Source: JBBSGA01 sp038254585 (GTDB lineage: Bacteria > Chloroflexota > Chloroflexia > Chloroflexales > Kallotenuaceae). From it: a stretch of 32,454 bases of DNA. Under the pieces are notes generated by a model. The model did not search any database. It was not told the origin of the DNA and saw only the letters and a list, made by a program, of their open reading frames with translations. Made by a program: the position numbers and the translations under genes. Within the stretch, counting starts at the first letter, position 1; the number at the start of each line of letters is the position of its first letter. This document shows positions 1 to 8,291 of the stretch, one piece after another. Location of the stretch: NCBI GenBank assembly GCA_038254585.1, contig JBBSGA010000019.1, forward strand, positions 1 through 32,454, in the 5' to 3' direction.

Positions 1-597
1 CCCCGACTGATGTCCCAGATCGGGCGCTTCTTGACCGGAATCGAAATTCATCCCGGTGCACAGATCGGCCGCGGGATCTTCATCGACCATGGTATGGGGG
101 TTGTCATCGGCGAGACCGCGGTCGTCGGCGATCGCGTCGTCCTTTACCAAGACGTAACGCTCGGGGGCACGGGCAAGCAGTGCGGTAAGCGGCATCCGAC
201 GATCGGGGACGACGTGGTGGTCGGCGTTGGCGCGAAGATCCTGGGCGCGATTACGATCGGCGACGGTGCGCGCATTGGCGGCGGCGCGGTGGTCGTCAAG
301 GATGTGCCACCCCATTCGACCGCGATCGGCGTCCCGGCTCGCATCGTCCAGACGCGCGATCCGGTGACCGGGACAACGCGACGTGTGGAGCAGCTGCCTG
401 ACCCCGAAGGGGCGATGCTCAATGCGCTGCATACCAAAGTCCGCGAGCTGGAGCTCCGCCTGCACGAGCTCGAGCTCGAAGCCGAGCATCATCACGCCGA
501 GCATCATCAGCTGCCGCGCTGGGCGATGCCGGAGGAGCTTTTCGCCGGCTTGGAGAACGGCGAAGCGTATGATGGCGGTCCTGGGTGGGGAATCTAA
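1..597 (+). CDS. cysE: Serine O-acetyltransferase (5' end outside window)
   Basis: CysE transfers acetyl from acetyl-CoA to L-serine, the first step of cysteine synthesis in the cytosol. The reading frame is open from base 1 and the alpha-helical N-terminal domain is missing, so the gene begins before the window; the ATG at 10 is internal. What remains is the left-handed beta-helix of hexapeptide repeats (IGRGIF, IGETAV, IGDDVV, IGDGAR). It includes the IDHGMGVVIGET catalytic-histidine segment and the GGTGK...KRHP loop typical of the family. After the usual end (GVPARIV) there is an extra tail of about 80 residues, with a predicted coiled coil (REL, RLHELELE) and a histidine-rich stretch, ending in GGPGWGI. 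cysS starts 22 bases downstream in the same direction, fitting a cysteine synthesis and charging operon. Maltose or galactoside acetyltransferase is less likely because of the serine-acetyltransferase-type loop. Confidence 0.92.
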   Translation, partial: PRLMSQIGRFLTGIEIHPGAQIGRGIFIDHGMGVVIGETAVVGDRVVLYQDVTLGGTGKQCGKRHPTIGDDVVVGVGAKILGAITIGDGARIGGGAVVVKDVPPHSTAIGVPARIVQTRDPVTGTTRRVEQLPDPEGAMLNALHTKVRELELRLHELELEAEHHHAEHHQLPRWAMPEELFAGLENGEAYDGGPGWGI

Positions 598-619
598 TAC
601 AGATGAGGCGGACGATCCG

Positions 620-2011
620 ATGACTCTTGAGATCTATAACACGCTCACGCGGCGCAAGGAGCCATTTGAAACCCTCGAGCCGGGCCTCGTGAAGCTCTAT
701 GTCTGCGGCCCGACGGTCTATGATAAGGCGCACATCGGTCATGGCATGTCCGCGATCGTCTTCGACGTGATCCGGCGCTACCTCGAATATCGCGGATACA
801 AGGTCCGCCACGTGCAGAACTTTACGGACGTCGACGATAAGATCATCAACCGGGCCAACGCAGAGGGCCGCGATCCGCATGCGCTTGCCGAGCAATATAT
901 CGACGAGTTCAACGAACACCTACGGGAGCTCAACATTCTGCCGGCGACCGTCTATCCCCGCGCGACTGATACGATGCCAGGGATCATCGAGCTGATTGGC
1001 ACGCTGATCGACCGCGGCGCAGCCTACGAGGCCGGAGGGGACGTCTATTTTCGCGTCCGCGACTTCAAAGACTACGGCAAGCTCTCGGCCCGCAAGGTCG
1101 ACGACATGCGCTCTGGCGCCCGTATCGCCCCGGACGAGCGCAAGGAGGACCCGCTCGACTTCGCGCTCTGGAAGGCCGCAAAGACGGGCGAACCCGCCTG
1201 GCCGTCGCCCTGGTCGGCGGGCCGCCCCGGCTGGCATATCGAGTGCTCGGCGATGAACCTCGAGGAGCTCGGCCCCCAGATCGATATTCACGGCGGCGGC
1301 AACGACCTCATCTTTCCACACCATGAGAACGAGATTGCGCAGAGCGAGAGCGCGACCGGCGAGCAGTTTGCGCGCTTCTGGATCCACAACGGTATGCTTC
1401 AGCTGCGCGGCGAAAAGATGTCGAAATCGCTGGGCAACTTGGTCACGATCGCGGATTTCCTTGCAGATCACGAGCCGGATGTGCTGCGACTGCTCGTCCT
1501 CTCGTCCTCATATCGCGCCCCGCTCACCTTCGATGACGAAGTGGTCGCAGACATGGCTCGCAAGCTCGACCGCCTGCGGAGCGCGCTGCGCCCCGCCGCT
1601 GGAAACGACACGAGCCGCAACGAAGCGCTCGAACGGGCGACGACCGCAGCACGCTCCGGCTTCGAAGCCGCGATGGACGACGACTTCAACACGGCCGGTG
1701 CGCTCGCCGCGCTCTTCGAGCTCGTGCGTGCGATCAACACCGCGCGTGACGCGGGCAGCGCGGCAGCATCCTTCGAGGCTGCACAGACGAGGCTGCGCGA
1801 GCTGGCAGGAGTCCTTGGATTTACTCTAGCCGAGCGATCTGCCGGGGCGAGCGACGTTGCACCCTTCATCGATCTGCTGGTCAGGACACGCTCGCAGCTC
1901 CGCGCGGCCAAACAGTGGGCCATGGCCGACCAGCTCCGTAAGGAGCTCGGCGAGCTCGGCGTGATGCTCGAAGATTCGCCGTTGGGAACGACCTGGCGCT
2001 GGGAGCGGTAA
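620..2011 (+). CDS. cysS: Cysteinyl-tRNA synthetase
   Basis: Class Ia aminoacyl-tRNA synthetase that charges tRNA-Cys with cysteine. The chosen ATG gives 463 residues, the usual length, beginning MTLEIYNTLTRRKEPF. The same frame is open upstream inside cysE, but that extension is not family-like. The zinc-ligand cysteine C29 lies in YVCGPTVYD. The HIGH motif is at residues 38-41, GWHIECSAMN and FPHHENEIAQSE carry the other zinc ligands, and KMSKS is at 266-270. The C-terminal part (about 370-463) is the helical anticodon-binding DALR region. It follows cysE by 22 bases and precedes prmA by 25 bases, consistent with co-transcription. A purine-rich GAGGCGG lies 9 bases upstream of the start. 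Confidence 0.97.
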   Translation: MTLEIYNTLTRRKEPFETLEPGLVKLYVCGPTVYDKAHIGHGMSAIVFDVIRRYLEYRGYKVRHVQNFTDVDDKIINRANAEGRDPHALAEQYIDEFNEHLRELNILPATVYPRATDTMPGIIELIGTLIDRGAAYEAGGDVYFRVRDFKDYGKLSARKVDDMRSGARIAPDERKEDPLDFALWKAAKTGEPAWPSPWSAGRPGWHIECSAMNLEELGPQIDIHGGGNDLIFPHHENEIAQSESATGEQFARFWIHNGMLQLRGEKMSKSLGNLVTIADFLADHEPDVLRLLVLSSSYRAPLTFDDEVVADMARKLDRLRSALRPAAGNDTSRNEALERATTAARSGFEAAMDDDFNTAGALAALFELVRAINTARDAGSAAASFEAAQTRLRELAGVLGFTLAERSAGASDVAPFIDLLVRTRSQLRAAKQWAMADQLRKELGELGVMLEDSPLGTTWRWER

Positions 2012-2036
2012 GTGAGGCGGAGCGCGTAACGATCGT

Positions 2037-3053
2037 ATGCAGTGGCTTGAGCTAAGCGTACAGGCCGATCAGGAGGCCGTCGAATCGGTCTCCGAGCTCT
2101 TCGCCGCGGTCGGATATAACGGCGGGGTCGCGGTCGAGCAGCCCTTCGTCGGCTCCTCCGACGGTCCCGAGTATGAGGTGGACGCGAGCAAGCCGGTGAC
2201 GATACGCACCTATATCGTCCTTGACGAGCACGCCGAAGCGGTGCGCGTGCGCCTCGAGCAGAGTCTGTGGGCGCTCGGTATGCTGCGACGGATCGGCCCG
2301 CTGGAGACGCGTCAGCTTGCGGAAGAGGATTGGGCTAATGCCTGGAAGGCATACTACCCGATCCGCCGCATCGGCGAGCGCTGGGTCATCGTGCCATCAT
2401 GGCTCGAGTATGATCCATCGCCATGCGATCTCGTTCTGCTGCTCGATCCGGGGATGGCCTTCGGCACGGGCCTCCACCCGACGACACAGCTCTGCCTGCG
2501 GCTCCTCGAGCGCTATGCCCAGGCAGGGCAGCATGCTCTCGACCTCGGCTGCGGGTCAGGCATTCTCGCAATCGGCCTGGCTAAGCTCGGCACCGCCGAG
2601 GTGCTGGCCGTCGACAACGACCCGGTCGCGGTCGAGGCAACACTGGAAAACGCCGGCCGCAACCACGTAGCCAATGTGCGTGTGTTGGAAGGAAGTCTTG
2701 GCGGTGGCGCCGACCTACCCCACTGGCTGGGCAACGACTGGGGAACAGCGCAGCGCGCGACGCATCAGTCGACCGGCCCGGTAGCACTCCGGCCTGTCGA
2801 GGAATTCGACCTGATCGCCGCCAACATTCTGGCCAACGTGCACGTGCTGCTCGCCGCCGATCTGGCGCGCGCTCTGCGGCCCAAGGGCCTGCTCATCACC
2901 TCAGGCATCATCGCCGACCGCGCCGCCGACGTCGAGCGCGCCTTCGACGAGATGGGCCTTATTCTCGTCGATCGCCTCGCCGAAGGCGACTGGGCAGCCC
3001 TTGTACACCGGAAGCCGGGCCCCGGCCTCCGGCCTTCAGCCTCCAACCCCTAA
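2037..3053 (+). CDS. prmA: Ribosomal protein L11 methyltransferase
   Basis: Cytosolic SAM-dependent enzyme that trimethylates lysines and the N-terminus of ribosomal protein L11. The N-terminal third carries the L11-binding domain (WLELSVQADQEAVESVSELF start, WANAWKAYYPIRR near residues 100-112). The Rossmann methyltransferase domain follows, with motif I LDLGCGSGILAIG near residues 168-181, an acidic post-I motif (VDND) and the family motif AANILANV near 262. At 338 residues it is longer than usual (about 290-310). The excess is mainly a proline- and glycine-rich insertion of about 30 residues, roughly residues 220-252, before the NIL motif. rsmE begins 4 bases after its stop, so the two rRNA/ribosome-modifying enzymes are probably translationally coupled. 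Confidence 0.93.
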   Translation: MQWLELSVQADQEAVESVSELFAAVGYNGGVAVEQPFVGSSDGPEYEVDASKPVTIRTYIVLDEHAEAVRVRLEQSLWALGMLRRIGPLETRQLAEEDWANAWKAYYPIRRIGERWVIVPSWLEYDPSPCDLVLLLDPGMAFGTGLHPTTQLCLRLLERYAQAGQHALDLGCGSGILAIGLAKLGTAEVLAVDNDPVAVEATLENAGRNHVANVRVLEGSLGGGADLPHWLGNDWGTAQRATHQSTGPVALRPVEEFDLIAANILANVHVLLAADLARALRPKGLLITSGIIADRAADVERAFDEMGLILVDRLAEGDWAALVHRKPGPGLRPSASNP

Positions 3054-3057
3054 GACG

Positions 3058-3864
3058 ATGGCTAAGCGGTCTTCGCAGCGCACGGGGCGCCAGGCGGCTA
3101 GCAACGCTTATCGCTTTTTCGTCCACCCCGATGCGATCCAGGGCCGAGACGTGCGGATCGAGGCGCGCACGCTAGTTCACCAGATCGGCAACGTCCTACG
3201 TCTGCGTCTGGGCGACGAGGTCACCATCCTCGATAACAGCGGCTGGGAACACACCGTGCGCCTAACGGACGTCGAACGCCACGTGATCAGAGGAACCGTG
3301 GAGGCCCGGCAGCTTTCGCCAGGTGAGCCGCGCCTGAAAGTGGCGCTCTACGTGGCCCTGCTGCGGGGCGAGCGCTTCGAGTGGGTGCTCCAGAAAGGGA
3401 CCGAGATCGGAGTCAGCGCCTTCGTGCCCGTCGTATGCGAGCGCAGCGTCGTCGACGACGCGGCCGAGATCGGGGCAGGCAAGCTCGAGCGTTGGGAGCG
3501 CATCGTGCGTGAGGCAGCCGAGCAATCAGGCCGCGGCCGGCTGCCCAAGCTTCAGCCGGCGCAGCTCTTCGGGCCGGCGTGCGAGCACGCTGTCCGGCGC
3601 GCTCGTACGCTGCTGCTTTGGGAAGGCAGCGGCGCCGGCTTACGGCAAACCCTGCAGGCCAGTCTGCCAGACCGCATATCGGCGCCGCCGCTGTCGCTGG
3701 CGGTTTTCTCCGGACCCGAGGGCGGCTGGACCGAAAGTGAGCTCGCGACGGCGATCATGTACAATATCAGCCTGGTCTCGCTCGGTTCGCGCACCCTTCG
3801 CGCCGAGACCGCGCCGATCGCCGCCGCGACGGCGATCTTCTACGAGCACGGCGACCTCGAATAG
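3058..3864 (+). CDS. rsmE: 16S rRNA m3U1498 methyltransferase
   Basis: SPOUT-class methyltransferase that methylates U1498 (E. coli numbering) of 16S rRNA. The 268-residue product starts with a basic tail (MAKRSSQRTGRQ), then YRFFVHPDAI and a PUA-like N-terminal domain. The C-terminal trefoil-knot domain shows the family signatures FSGPEGGWTESEL (about 219-231) and LGSRTLRAETAPIAA (about 242-256). The ATG at 3058 was chosen because it lies 4 bases past the prmA stop; an upstream in-frame start at 3001 would overlap prmA by 53 bases and add unrelated residues. No clear Shine-Dalgarno sequence is visible, which fits translational coupling to prmA. Confidence 0.93.
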   Translation: MAKRSSQRTGRQAASNAYRFFVHPDAIQGRDVRIEARTLVHQIGNVLRLRLGDEVTILDNSGWEHTVRLTDVERHVIRGTVEARQLSPGEPRLKVALYVALLRGERFEWVLQKGTEIGVSAFVPVVCERSVVDDAAEIGAGKLERWERIVREAAEQSGRGRLPKLQPAQLFGPACEHAVRRARTLLLWEGSGAGLRQTLQASLPDRISAPPLSLAVFSGPEGGWTESELATAIMYNISLVSLGSRTLRAETAPIAAATAIFYEHGDLE

Positions 3865-3959
3865 CATCGGCATCCAGATGGCGGGCCGCGCTCGCAAAGA
3901 ATTGTGCGCCCTTCACGAGTAGGCGGCGAGGAGAACCTTCCCCAAGGACGGAGAAAGCA

Positions 3960-5297
3960 ATGGTACGTACCTCACGCGCATTCTGGTGGGGCGCACTCGC
4001 CTCGCTGGTTGTAGGAGCAGTTTCCTTTGCGAGCGGTGTTGCTGTAGCGCTCTACTGGGGCAGCACCCTGCCACTTGCAAACGTCCTTGGCCCGGCGCGG
4101 GCAGCCCAGAGTCTCACCCCAGGCGATCTGCGGCAGAACTTCAACGTTTACTGGGAGACCTGGAACCTGGTCGAGCGCAGCTTCTACCGTGTCGAGCCCC
4201 TCAACCATCAGCAAATGGTCTACGGCTCGATCCAGGGCATGCTCAAGTCACTTGGCGACGACTATACCTTTTTCCAGCCCCCGGAAGAGGCGCAGAAGAC
4301 CCGCGAGTCGATGGAGGGCAAGTTCGAGGGCATCGGCGCCTATATCGAAGCCAAGGAGGGGCGCATCCGGATCGTCTCGCCGATCGAGGGCTCTCCCGCG
4401 GAGCGCGCCGGCATTCAGCCCGGGGATATCGTGCTCAAGGTCGACGACGCCGAGCTCGCGCCACTGCTCGCCAAGCTTGACGCGGGCACCGCGACACAGA
4501 AGGCAGTCAGCATGATCCGTGGGCCGAAGGGGACGACGGTGAAGCTCGTCGTGCTCCGGCCGCCTTCCACCCAGCAGCTGGCTTTTATGATCACCCGCGA
4601 TGCCGTCCCGGAGATCAGCGTCAAGGGAAAGGTGCTCGACAGCGGCGTGGCGTGGATTACGATCAGCGGATTCAAGGGCACGACGACGGAGGAGCTTGAT
4701 AAAGTCCTCCGCTCGGTTCTGCTCGCCAAGCCAAAGGGCATTGTCCTCGACATCCGTAATAACGGCGGTGGCCTGCTTGGGACCGCCCAGGAAGTTCTGG
4801 GAAGATTTCTCAACGGTGGCACCGCGCTCTTCGAAAAATATGGCAACGGCACGCTCGAGGAAAAGCCGGTGCTGCGCGCCGGCAACGACCCGATGGCCTT
4901 CGACGTGCCGATGGTCGTCCTTGTCAACGGGGGCTCGGCCAGCGCATCCGAGATCGTAGCCGGAGCATTACGGGATCGCTCGCGCGCTATGCTTCTCGGG
5001 GAGAAAAGCTTCGGCAAAGGGTCGGTGCAGAGCGTCGAGCGCCTCAGCGATAATTCATCCGCCCGGATCACGATCGCTCACTGGCTTACACCGAACAAAG
5101 CCGAGATCCACAAGATTGGCATCACGCCGACCTACGTGGTCCCGTATTCCACCAATGCCAAATATACCCTTGCACTTCCGCAGCGCCGGCCGATCGATCC
5201 GCCCTCGGTCACCGACTCCCAGCTCTGGTGGGCGATCAAGCTGCTCACGACCAAGGAGGCTCCGCCGCCACCTCCTACGCCGACTCCGGCAAAGTAG
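3960..5297 (+). CDS. S41 family C-terminal processing peptidase (CtpA-like)
   Basis: Serine-lysine protease of the CtpA/Prc group, which clips C-termini of exported proteins. The 445-residue product has an N-terminal membrane anchor or signal (hydrophobic residues about 8-32), then a PDZ domain near 115-205 (GIGAYIEAKEGRIRIVSP, AGIQPGDIVLKVD). The tail-specific protease domain follows: LDIRNNGGGLL, NGGSASASEIVAGALRDR with the nucleophilic serine, and KSFGKGSVQS with the general-base lysine. The C-terminus is proline-rich (APPPPPTPTPAK). GGACGGAGAAAG 3-14 bases before the ATG serves as ribosome-binding site. It lies 95 bases after rsmE and could be read from the same operon or its own promoter; I see no convincing -10/-35 pair in the gap. 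Confidence 0.93.
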   Translation: MVRTSRAFWWGALASLVVGAVSFASGVAVALYWGSTLPLANVLGPARAAQSLTPGDLRQNFNVYWETWNLVERSFYRVEPLNHQQMVYGSIQGMLKSLGDDYTFFQPPEEAQKTRESMEGKFEGIGAYIEAKEGRIRIVSPIEGSPAERAGIQPGDIVLKVDDAELAPLLAKLDAGTATQKAVSMIRGPKGTTVKLVVLRPPSTQQLAFMITRDAVPEISVKGKVLDSGVAWITISGFKGTTTEELDKVLRSVLLAKPKGIVLDIRNNGGGLLGTAQEVLGRFLNGGTALFEKYGNGTLEEKPVLRAGNDPMAFDVPMVVLVNGGSASASEIVAGALRDRSRAMLLGEKSFGKGSVQSVERLSDNSSARITIAHWLTPNKAEIHKIGITPTYVVPYSTNAKYTLALPQRRPIDPPSVTDSQLWWAIKLLTTKEAPPPPPTPTPAK

Positions 5298-5321
5298 AGT
5301 CGAAGGGCTGCCGCCGATCCA

Positions 5322-5356
5322 GCCCGGCCGAAAGCCTTAAGCGCGCCCTGCCGGGC
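5322..5356. terminator. Possible bidirectional terminator hairpin
   Basis: Arms GCCCGGC (5322-5328) and GCCGGGC (5350-5356) are perfectly complementary, with a 21-base loop. They lie between the convergent protease and comF genes. There is no U-tract, so efficiency is uncertain. Confidence 0.3.
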
Positions 5357-6022
5357 CTACTCGCCTGCGAGAGCCAGGGCATGAACTTCGACGGCGCCTG
5401 CCGCTCGTAGAGCACGGGCGCACTCGCGCATCGTAGACCCGGTCGTCAGCACGTCGTCAAGCAGCAGGACCGAACGCGGCGTTGGGCCACCATCCCATGC
5501 GAACGCGCCGCGGACGTTCGCCTCCCGTGCCGGACCATCCATGCCGACCTGGTGCGCCGTAGGCCGTATGCGCTTGAGCCCTTCGCTCAGCAATATGCCG
5601 GTCGCGCTCGCTACGATAGCTGCCAGAAGCGTGGACTGATTGAAGCCGCGCTCACGCAGCCGAGTCCGGTGAAGAGGGACCGGCACGATCGCAGTGCAGG
5701 TGAGCGCGAACTCCGGGAAGGCCTCGACCAAGAAGGTGCCAAGTGGCGCCGCCAGCGCTCGGCGGCGCCGATATTTGAGCATGTGAATTGCCTCGCGCAG
5801 AGGCGCGTCATACTGATAGAGCGCGGTAGAGGTGCTCAGCAGCGCGCTATGCCGGCGGCGGCCTTCCGCGAGCGGCGAATATTCGTTGCGCAGCCGCCGG
5901 CATCTTCCGGTACACTGCGCGCACAAAAGAGTGCCGCGCGCCCGGCATCCAGGGCAGCGCGGAGGGAAGATAAGGTCCAGGAGCTGGTCGTAGAGCTCGG
6001 GCATAGCGACACAACCGGCCAT
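5357..6022 (-). CDS. comF: ComF-family phosphoribosyltransferase-like protein
   Basis: Member of the ComF/GntX family, linked to DNA uptake in competent bacteria but of unclear reaction. The N-terminus carries a four-cysteine zinc ribbon (FPPRCPGCRARGTLLCAQC, about residues 19-37). The C-terminal phosphoribosyltransferase fold has the PRPP-binding motif VLLLDDVLTTGSTM (about 184-197), and IVPVPLHRTRLRERGFNQS is the typical family segment. Length is 221 residues, or 215 if translation starts at the second ATG (6004), which aligns better with family N-termini (MPELYDQLLDLIFPP). Neither start has a good Shine-Dalgarno. It is the last gene of the minus-strand set sigma factor, anti-sigma, GNAT, comF. 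No other competence gene is in the window, so a competence role is family-level inference. Confidence 0.88.
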   Translation of the reverse strand: MAGCVAMPELYDQLLDLIFPPRCPGCRARGTLLCAQCTGRCRRLRNEYSPLAEGRRRHSALLSTSTALYQYDAPLREAIHMLKYRRRRALAAPLGTFLVEAFPEFALTCTAIVPVPLHRTRLRERGFNQSTLLAAIVASATGILLSEGLKRIRPTAHQVGMDGPAREANVRGAFAWDGGPTPRSVLLLDDVLTTGSTMRECARALRAAGAVEVHALALAGE

Positions 6023-6034
6023 CCGGCGATTCTG

Positions 6035-6799
6035 CTACTCGGTATAGTTTAGACGCACTCCGGCAGTGTGAAAGCCGATCCGCCGGTAGACGGCCTCGGC
6101 AGTGGCATCGCCCGCGGTAAGCCACGCGAGCTCGCCGCCGTGGGTAAAGTGATCGCGAGCCAGGAAGCTACTCAACGTCCCGGCGACGCCCCGCCGCCGC
6201 ATCGCCGGCAGAGTAGCGATCGCGACGAGCTCACAGACGCCGCCGACAGGCGTGTAGCCGCCGAAGCCGCAGGCGACGTCGTCGAGCGCCGCGAGAGCGT
6301 AGCACATACCGGCCTGCAGCTGACTGCGCAGATCATTCACCTGTTGCTCGGTTGCCGGCCGCGGCACAGAGCCGAAGGCCTGGCCCTTCAGCGACTGATA
6401 CGCTCCAAGGTCGTCGGCCTCCGTGATGAACCGCACGTCGACGCCGGGCGCATCGTAGGGCAGGAGATCGTGTGGCGCACAGAGCATCAATGGGTGGTGG
6501 CCTTCGGGGTGCAAGCCGACCTGATCGAGCAGCGCGGCGAGTCCCGGCCAGAGTGACGCGGTAAACTCGAAGCGCAGTGTTCGCCCGTGCGCCCGGAAGA
6601 CGCCGCGCAGCGTCTCGATCTCGTTGTAGACGGCGTCCGAACTGCCGAGCGCAGCAAAAGGGGTCGCATAACTGAACCATGGATCCGGGAGTGTTCGATG
6701 GAGATAGGCACGGAACGGCCCGACCACGACTTCCGCATGATCGAGGCGGTTCACCTGCCGGACATGCTCGTCGACAGACTGCAGGAGGTCTCGCGGCAT
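6035..6799 (-). CDS. GNAT family N-acetyltransferase
   Basis: A 254-residue protein whose C-terminal half is a GNAT fold. The acetyl-CoA-binding signature is LPAMRRRGVAGTLSSFLA (about 194-211), and the end is AVYRRIGFHTAGVRLNY, typical of GNAT beta strand 6-7. The N-terminal half (about 1-115) is a second, degenerate GNAT-like or unassigned domain without a visible CoA loop. Substrate is not predictable. It sits 15 bases after the anti-sigma gene and 12 bases before comF, so it is probably co-transcribed with both. An aminoglycoside-type or ribosomal-protein acetyltransferase cannot be distinguished from sequence alone. Confidence 0.8.
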   Translation of the reverse strand: MPRDLLQSVDEHVRQVNRLDHAEVVVGPFRAYLHRTLPDPWFSYATPFAALGSSDAVYNEIETLRGVFRAHGRTLRFEFTASLWPGLAALLDQVGLHPEGHHPLMLCAPHDLLPYDAPGVDVRFITEADDLGAYQSLKGQAFGSVPRPATEQQVNDLRSQLQAGMCYALAALDDVACGFGGYTPVGGVCELVAIATLPAMRRRGVAGTLSSFLARDHFTHGGELAWLTAGDATAEAVYRRIGFHTAGVRLNYTE

Positions 6800-6814
6800 C
6801 AGGTGCGGCCTGGC

Positions 6815-7420
6815 CTAAGCGACCGAGCGCGCGTGTCGCGGCATGCGCATCTCGAGCACGGCCCACATCACAAGGCCAATCAGGACCCACTGGAGCGCCC
6901 GTTGGAGCGAGAAGAATGCGTCGACCACGTAATGACCTTGCGGGAAGAAGGCATAGAACTGCTGGAGCCAGTGGCCGGGAAGCTGCGCGGCAGCCGCCCA
7001 GAGCTCACCCACGCCAAGCTGCTGCAGCGCGGCGCCGTATGCCTGGGCCGCGAAGAAGAGCAAGACACCCAGAAGCAGCGCGGTGGCGGCATAGACGGGC
7101 ATCAGCCAAGGTCGCCGGACTACGTGAACCGGCGTCACGCCCACCGCCAGCAGATCCAATCTCCGGCTCAGATCGGAGGGAACAGGCACGACGAGCGCAC
7201 TTCGCAGGGCAGCATCCAGCCGCGAGGGCTGCGGCGCGGGCGCTGCCAGCGCCAGCAGGCGCGCGGATAGCTCCGGAGGCGCCTCGACGACGAGTGATGA
7301 CCGCAGCGCCAGGCTCATCCGCCGCGCGGCGGCACAGCTTGGGCAGCCATGCAGGTGCGTCCCTACGGCCGGATCGACGATCCGCTCGTCAAGCACTTCC
7401 TGCATGCGCCGGCAATCCAT
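6815..7420 (-). CDS. Zinc-finger membrane protein, likely anti-sigma factor
   Basis: A 201-residue protein beginning MDCRRMQEVLDERIVDP, with HLHGCPSC near residues 22-29. This is the His-x3-Cys-x2-Cys zinc-binding anti-sigma (ZAS) motif. Two hydrophobic helices follow, LMPVYAATALLLGVLLFFAA (about 103-122) and WVLIGLVMWAVLEM (about 175-188). The cytosolic ZAS domain would hold the sigma factor at the membrane. The start at 7420 is supported by AGGAGA 7 bases upstream; the longer frame reaching 7546 overlaps the sigma gene and lacks such a site. It lies 56 bases behind the ECF sigma gene, the standard arrangement of a sigma/anti-sigma pair. The signal sensed is unknown. Confidence 0.8.
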   Translation of the reverse strand: MDCRRMQEVLDERIVDPAVGTHLHGCPSCAAARRMSLALRSSLVVEAPPELSARLLALAAPAPQPSRLDAALRSALVVPVPSDLSRRLDLLAVGVTPVHVVRRPWLMPVYAATALLLGVLLFFAAQAYGAALQQLGVGELWAAAAQLPGHWLQQFYAFFPQGHYVVDAFFSLQRALQWVLIGLVMWAVLEMRMPRHARSVA

Positions 7421-7476
7421 CGCCGTCTCTCCTATTTCTATCCTCTGCTCGCTCACTCCAATCTCTCCCGGATGCT

Positions 7477-8136
7477 TTAGGGGGCTACCGCGAATGTTGT
7501 CACCGGACGTGCAGCCGTGCGCGCTGCCTGAGGCTCGGCCGGCCATGCCGCTGTGCCGTCCCCATACTCCGCGAGGAGCACTGCCAGCCGCTCCTTGCCT
7601 CGCCGGATATGACTCTTGACAGTGTTAAGCGGAAGGTCGAGCACCTCGGCGATATCCGTATATTTCATGTCGTCGAAATAGAAGAGCGTCAACGCCACCC
7701 GATAATGCGGCTCGATCTGCTCGAGCGCACGGCGGACGGCATCATGTAGCTCGGCATCGCCTAGCGCACGAACCGGATCGCCCCAGCGATCGTCGGCGGC
7801 AACACTGCCGAGCGGATCGGACGCTTCTTCCGCTGCCGGCTCTGATGGTGTGAGCAGTGGCACTTGGCGGCCTCGCCGCCGCAGCTCATCGCGTCCGAGG
7901 TTCACAACCATCCGGTAGAGCCAGGTCGTGAAACGGCTCTCCCCGTTATATTGCGGAAGAACTCGCAGCAGCCGCACAAACGCCTCCTGCGTCAGGTCGG
8001 CGGCATCCTCAGGCTGATGCAGCACGCTCATCGCGATGCTGTAAACGTAGTGCTGCTGTGATTGAATCAATTCGGTGATAGCGGCCGGATCGCCCGCTTG
8101 CGCTCGGCGAACACAATCACCTGTCGGTTCAGCCAC
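7477..8136 (-). CDS. ECF-type RNA polymerase sigma factor
   Basis: Extracytoplasmic-function sigma-70 family factor, 219 residues, with only regions 2 and 4. Region 2 (about 15-85) shows EDAADLTQEAFVRLLRVLPQY and RFTTWLYRMVVNLGRDELRRR, the core-binding and -10 recognition segments. Region 4 (about 130-190) has RRALEQIEPHYRVALTLFYF and the helix-turn-helix YTDIAEVLDLPLNTVKSHIRRGKERL. A linker of about 45 acidic residues separates them, and a 30-residue alanine-rich tail follows. The start codon is GTG with GAGGGAG 7 bases before it. The next gene is a ZAS-type anti-sigma factor, so activity is probably held down at the membrane until a signal releases it. An ECF-like promoter lies 49-74 bases upstream, suggesting autoregulation. 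Confidence 0.92.
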   Translation of the reverse strand: MAEPTGDCVRRAQAGDPAAITELIQSQQHYVYSIAMSVLHQPEDAADLTQEAFVRLLRVLPQYNGESRFTTWLYRMVVNLGRDELRRRGRQVPLLTPSEPAAEEASDPLGSVAADDRWGDPVRALGDAELHDAVRRALEQIEPHYRVALTLFYFDDMKYTDIAEVLDLPLNTVKSHIRRGKERLAVLLAEYGDGTAAWPAEPQAARTAARPVTTFAVAP

Positions 8137-8184
8137 GATAATGCTCCCTCACACCGTCGGGATCTACCCGAGTTCAGAGCGTAT

Positions 8185-8210
8185 GACGCCCGAATCGGCC
8201 CGGCGGTTGC
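8185..8210 (-). promoter_or_regulatory. Candidate ECF-type promoter for the sigma gene
   Basis: On the minus strand TGCAACC is followed, 17 bases after its AAC, by CGTC. This matches the AAC-N16/17-CGTC pattern of many ECF promoters and lies 49-74 bases before the sigma gene GTG. Single-site pattern match only. Confidence 0.35.
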
Positions 8211-8291
8211 AGACACTGTAGCATAGTGCCCCTCCCGGTGCATCGTCCTTTCGGCGGATAGCCACCTCGGGAGTGCGACAGAACGCTCGGC

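Noticed and set aside
6587..7749. Long plus-strand open frames opposite the GNAT, anti-sigma and sigma genes
   Set aside because: Arginine/proline-rich low-quality translations without motifs, antisense to genes with clear family signatures; typical high-GC shadows.
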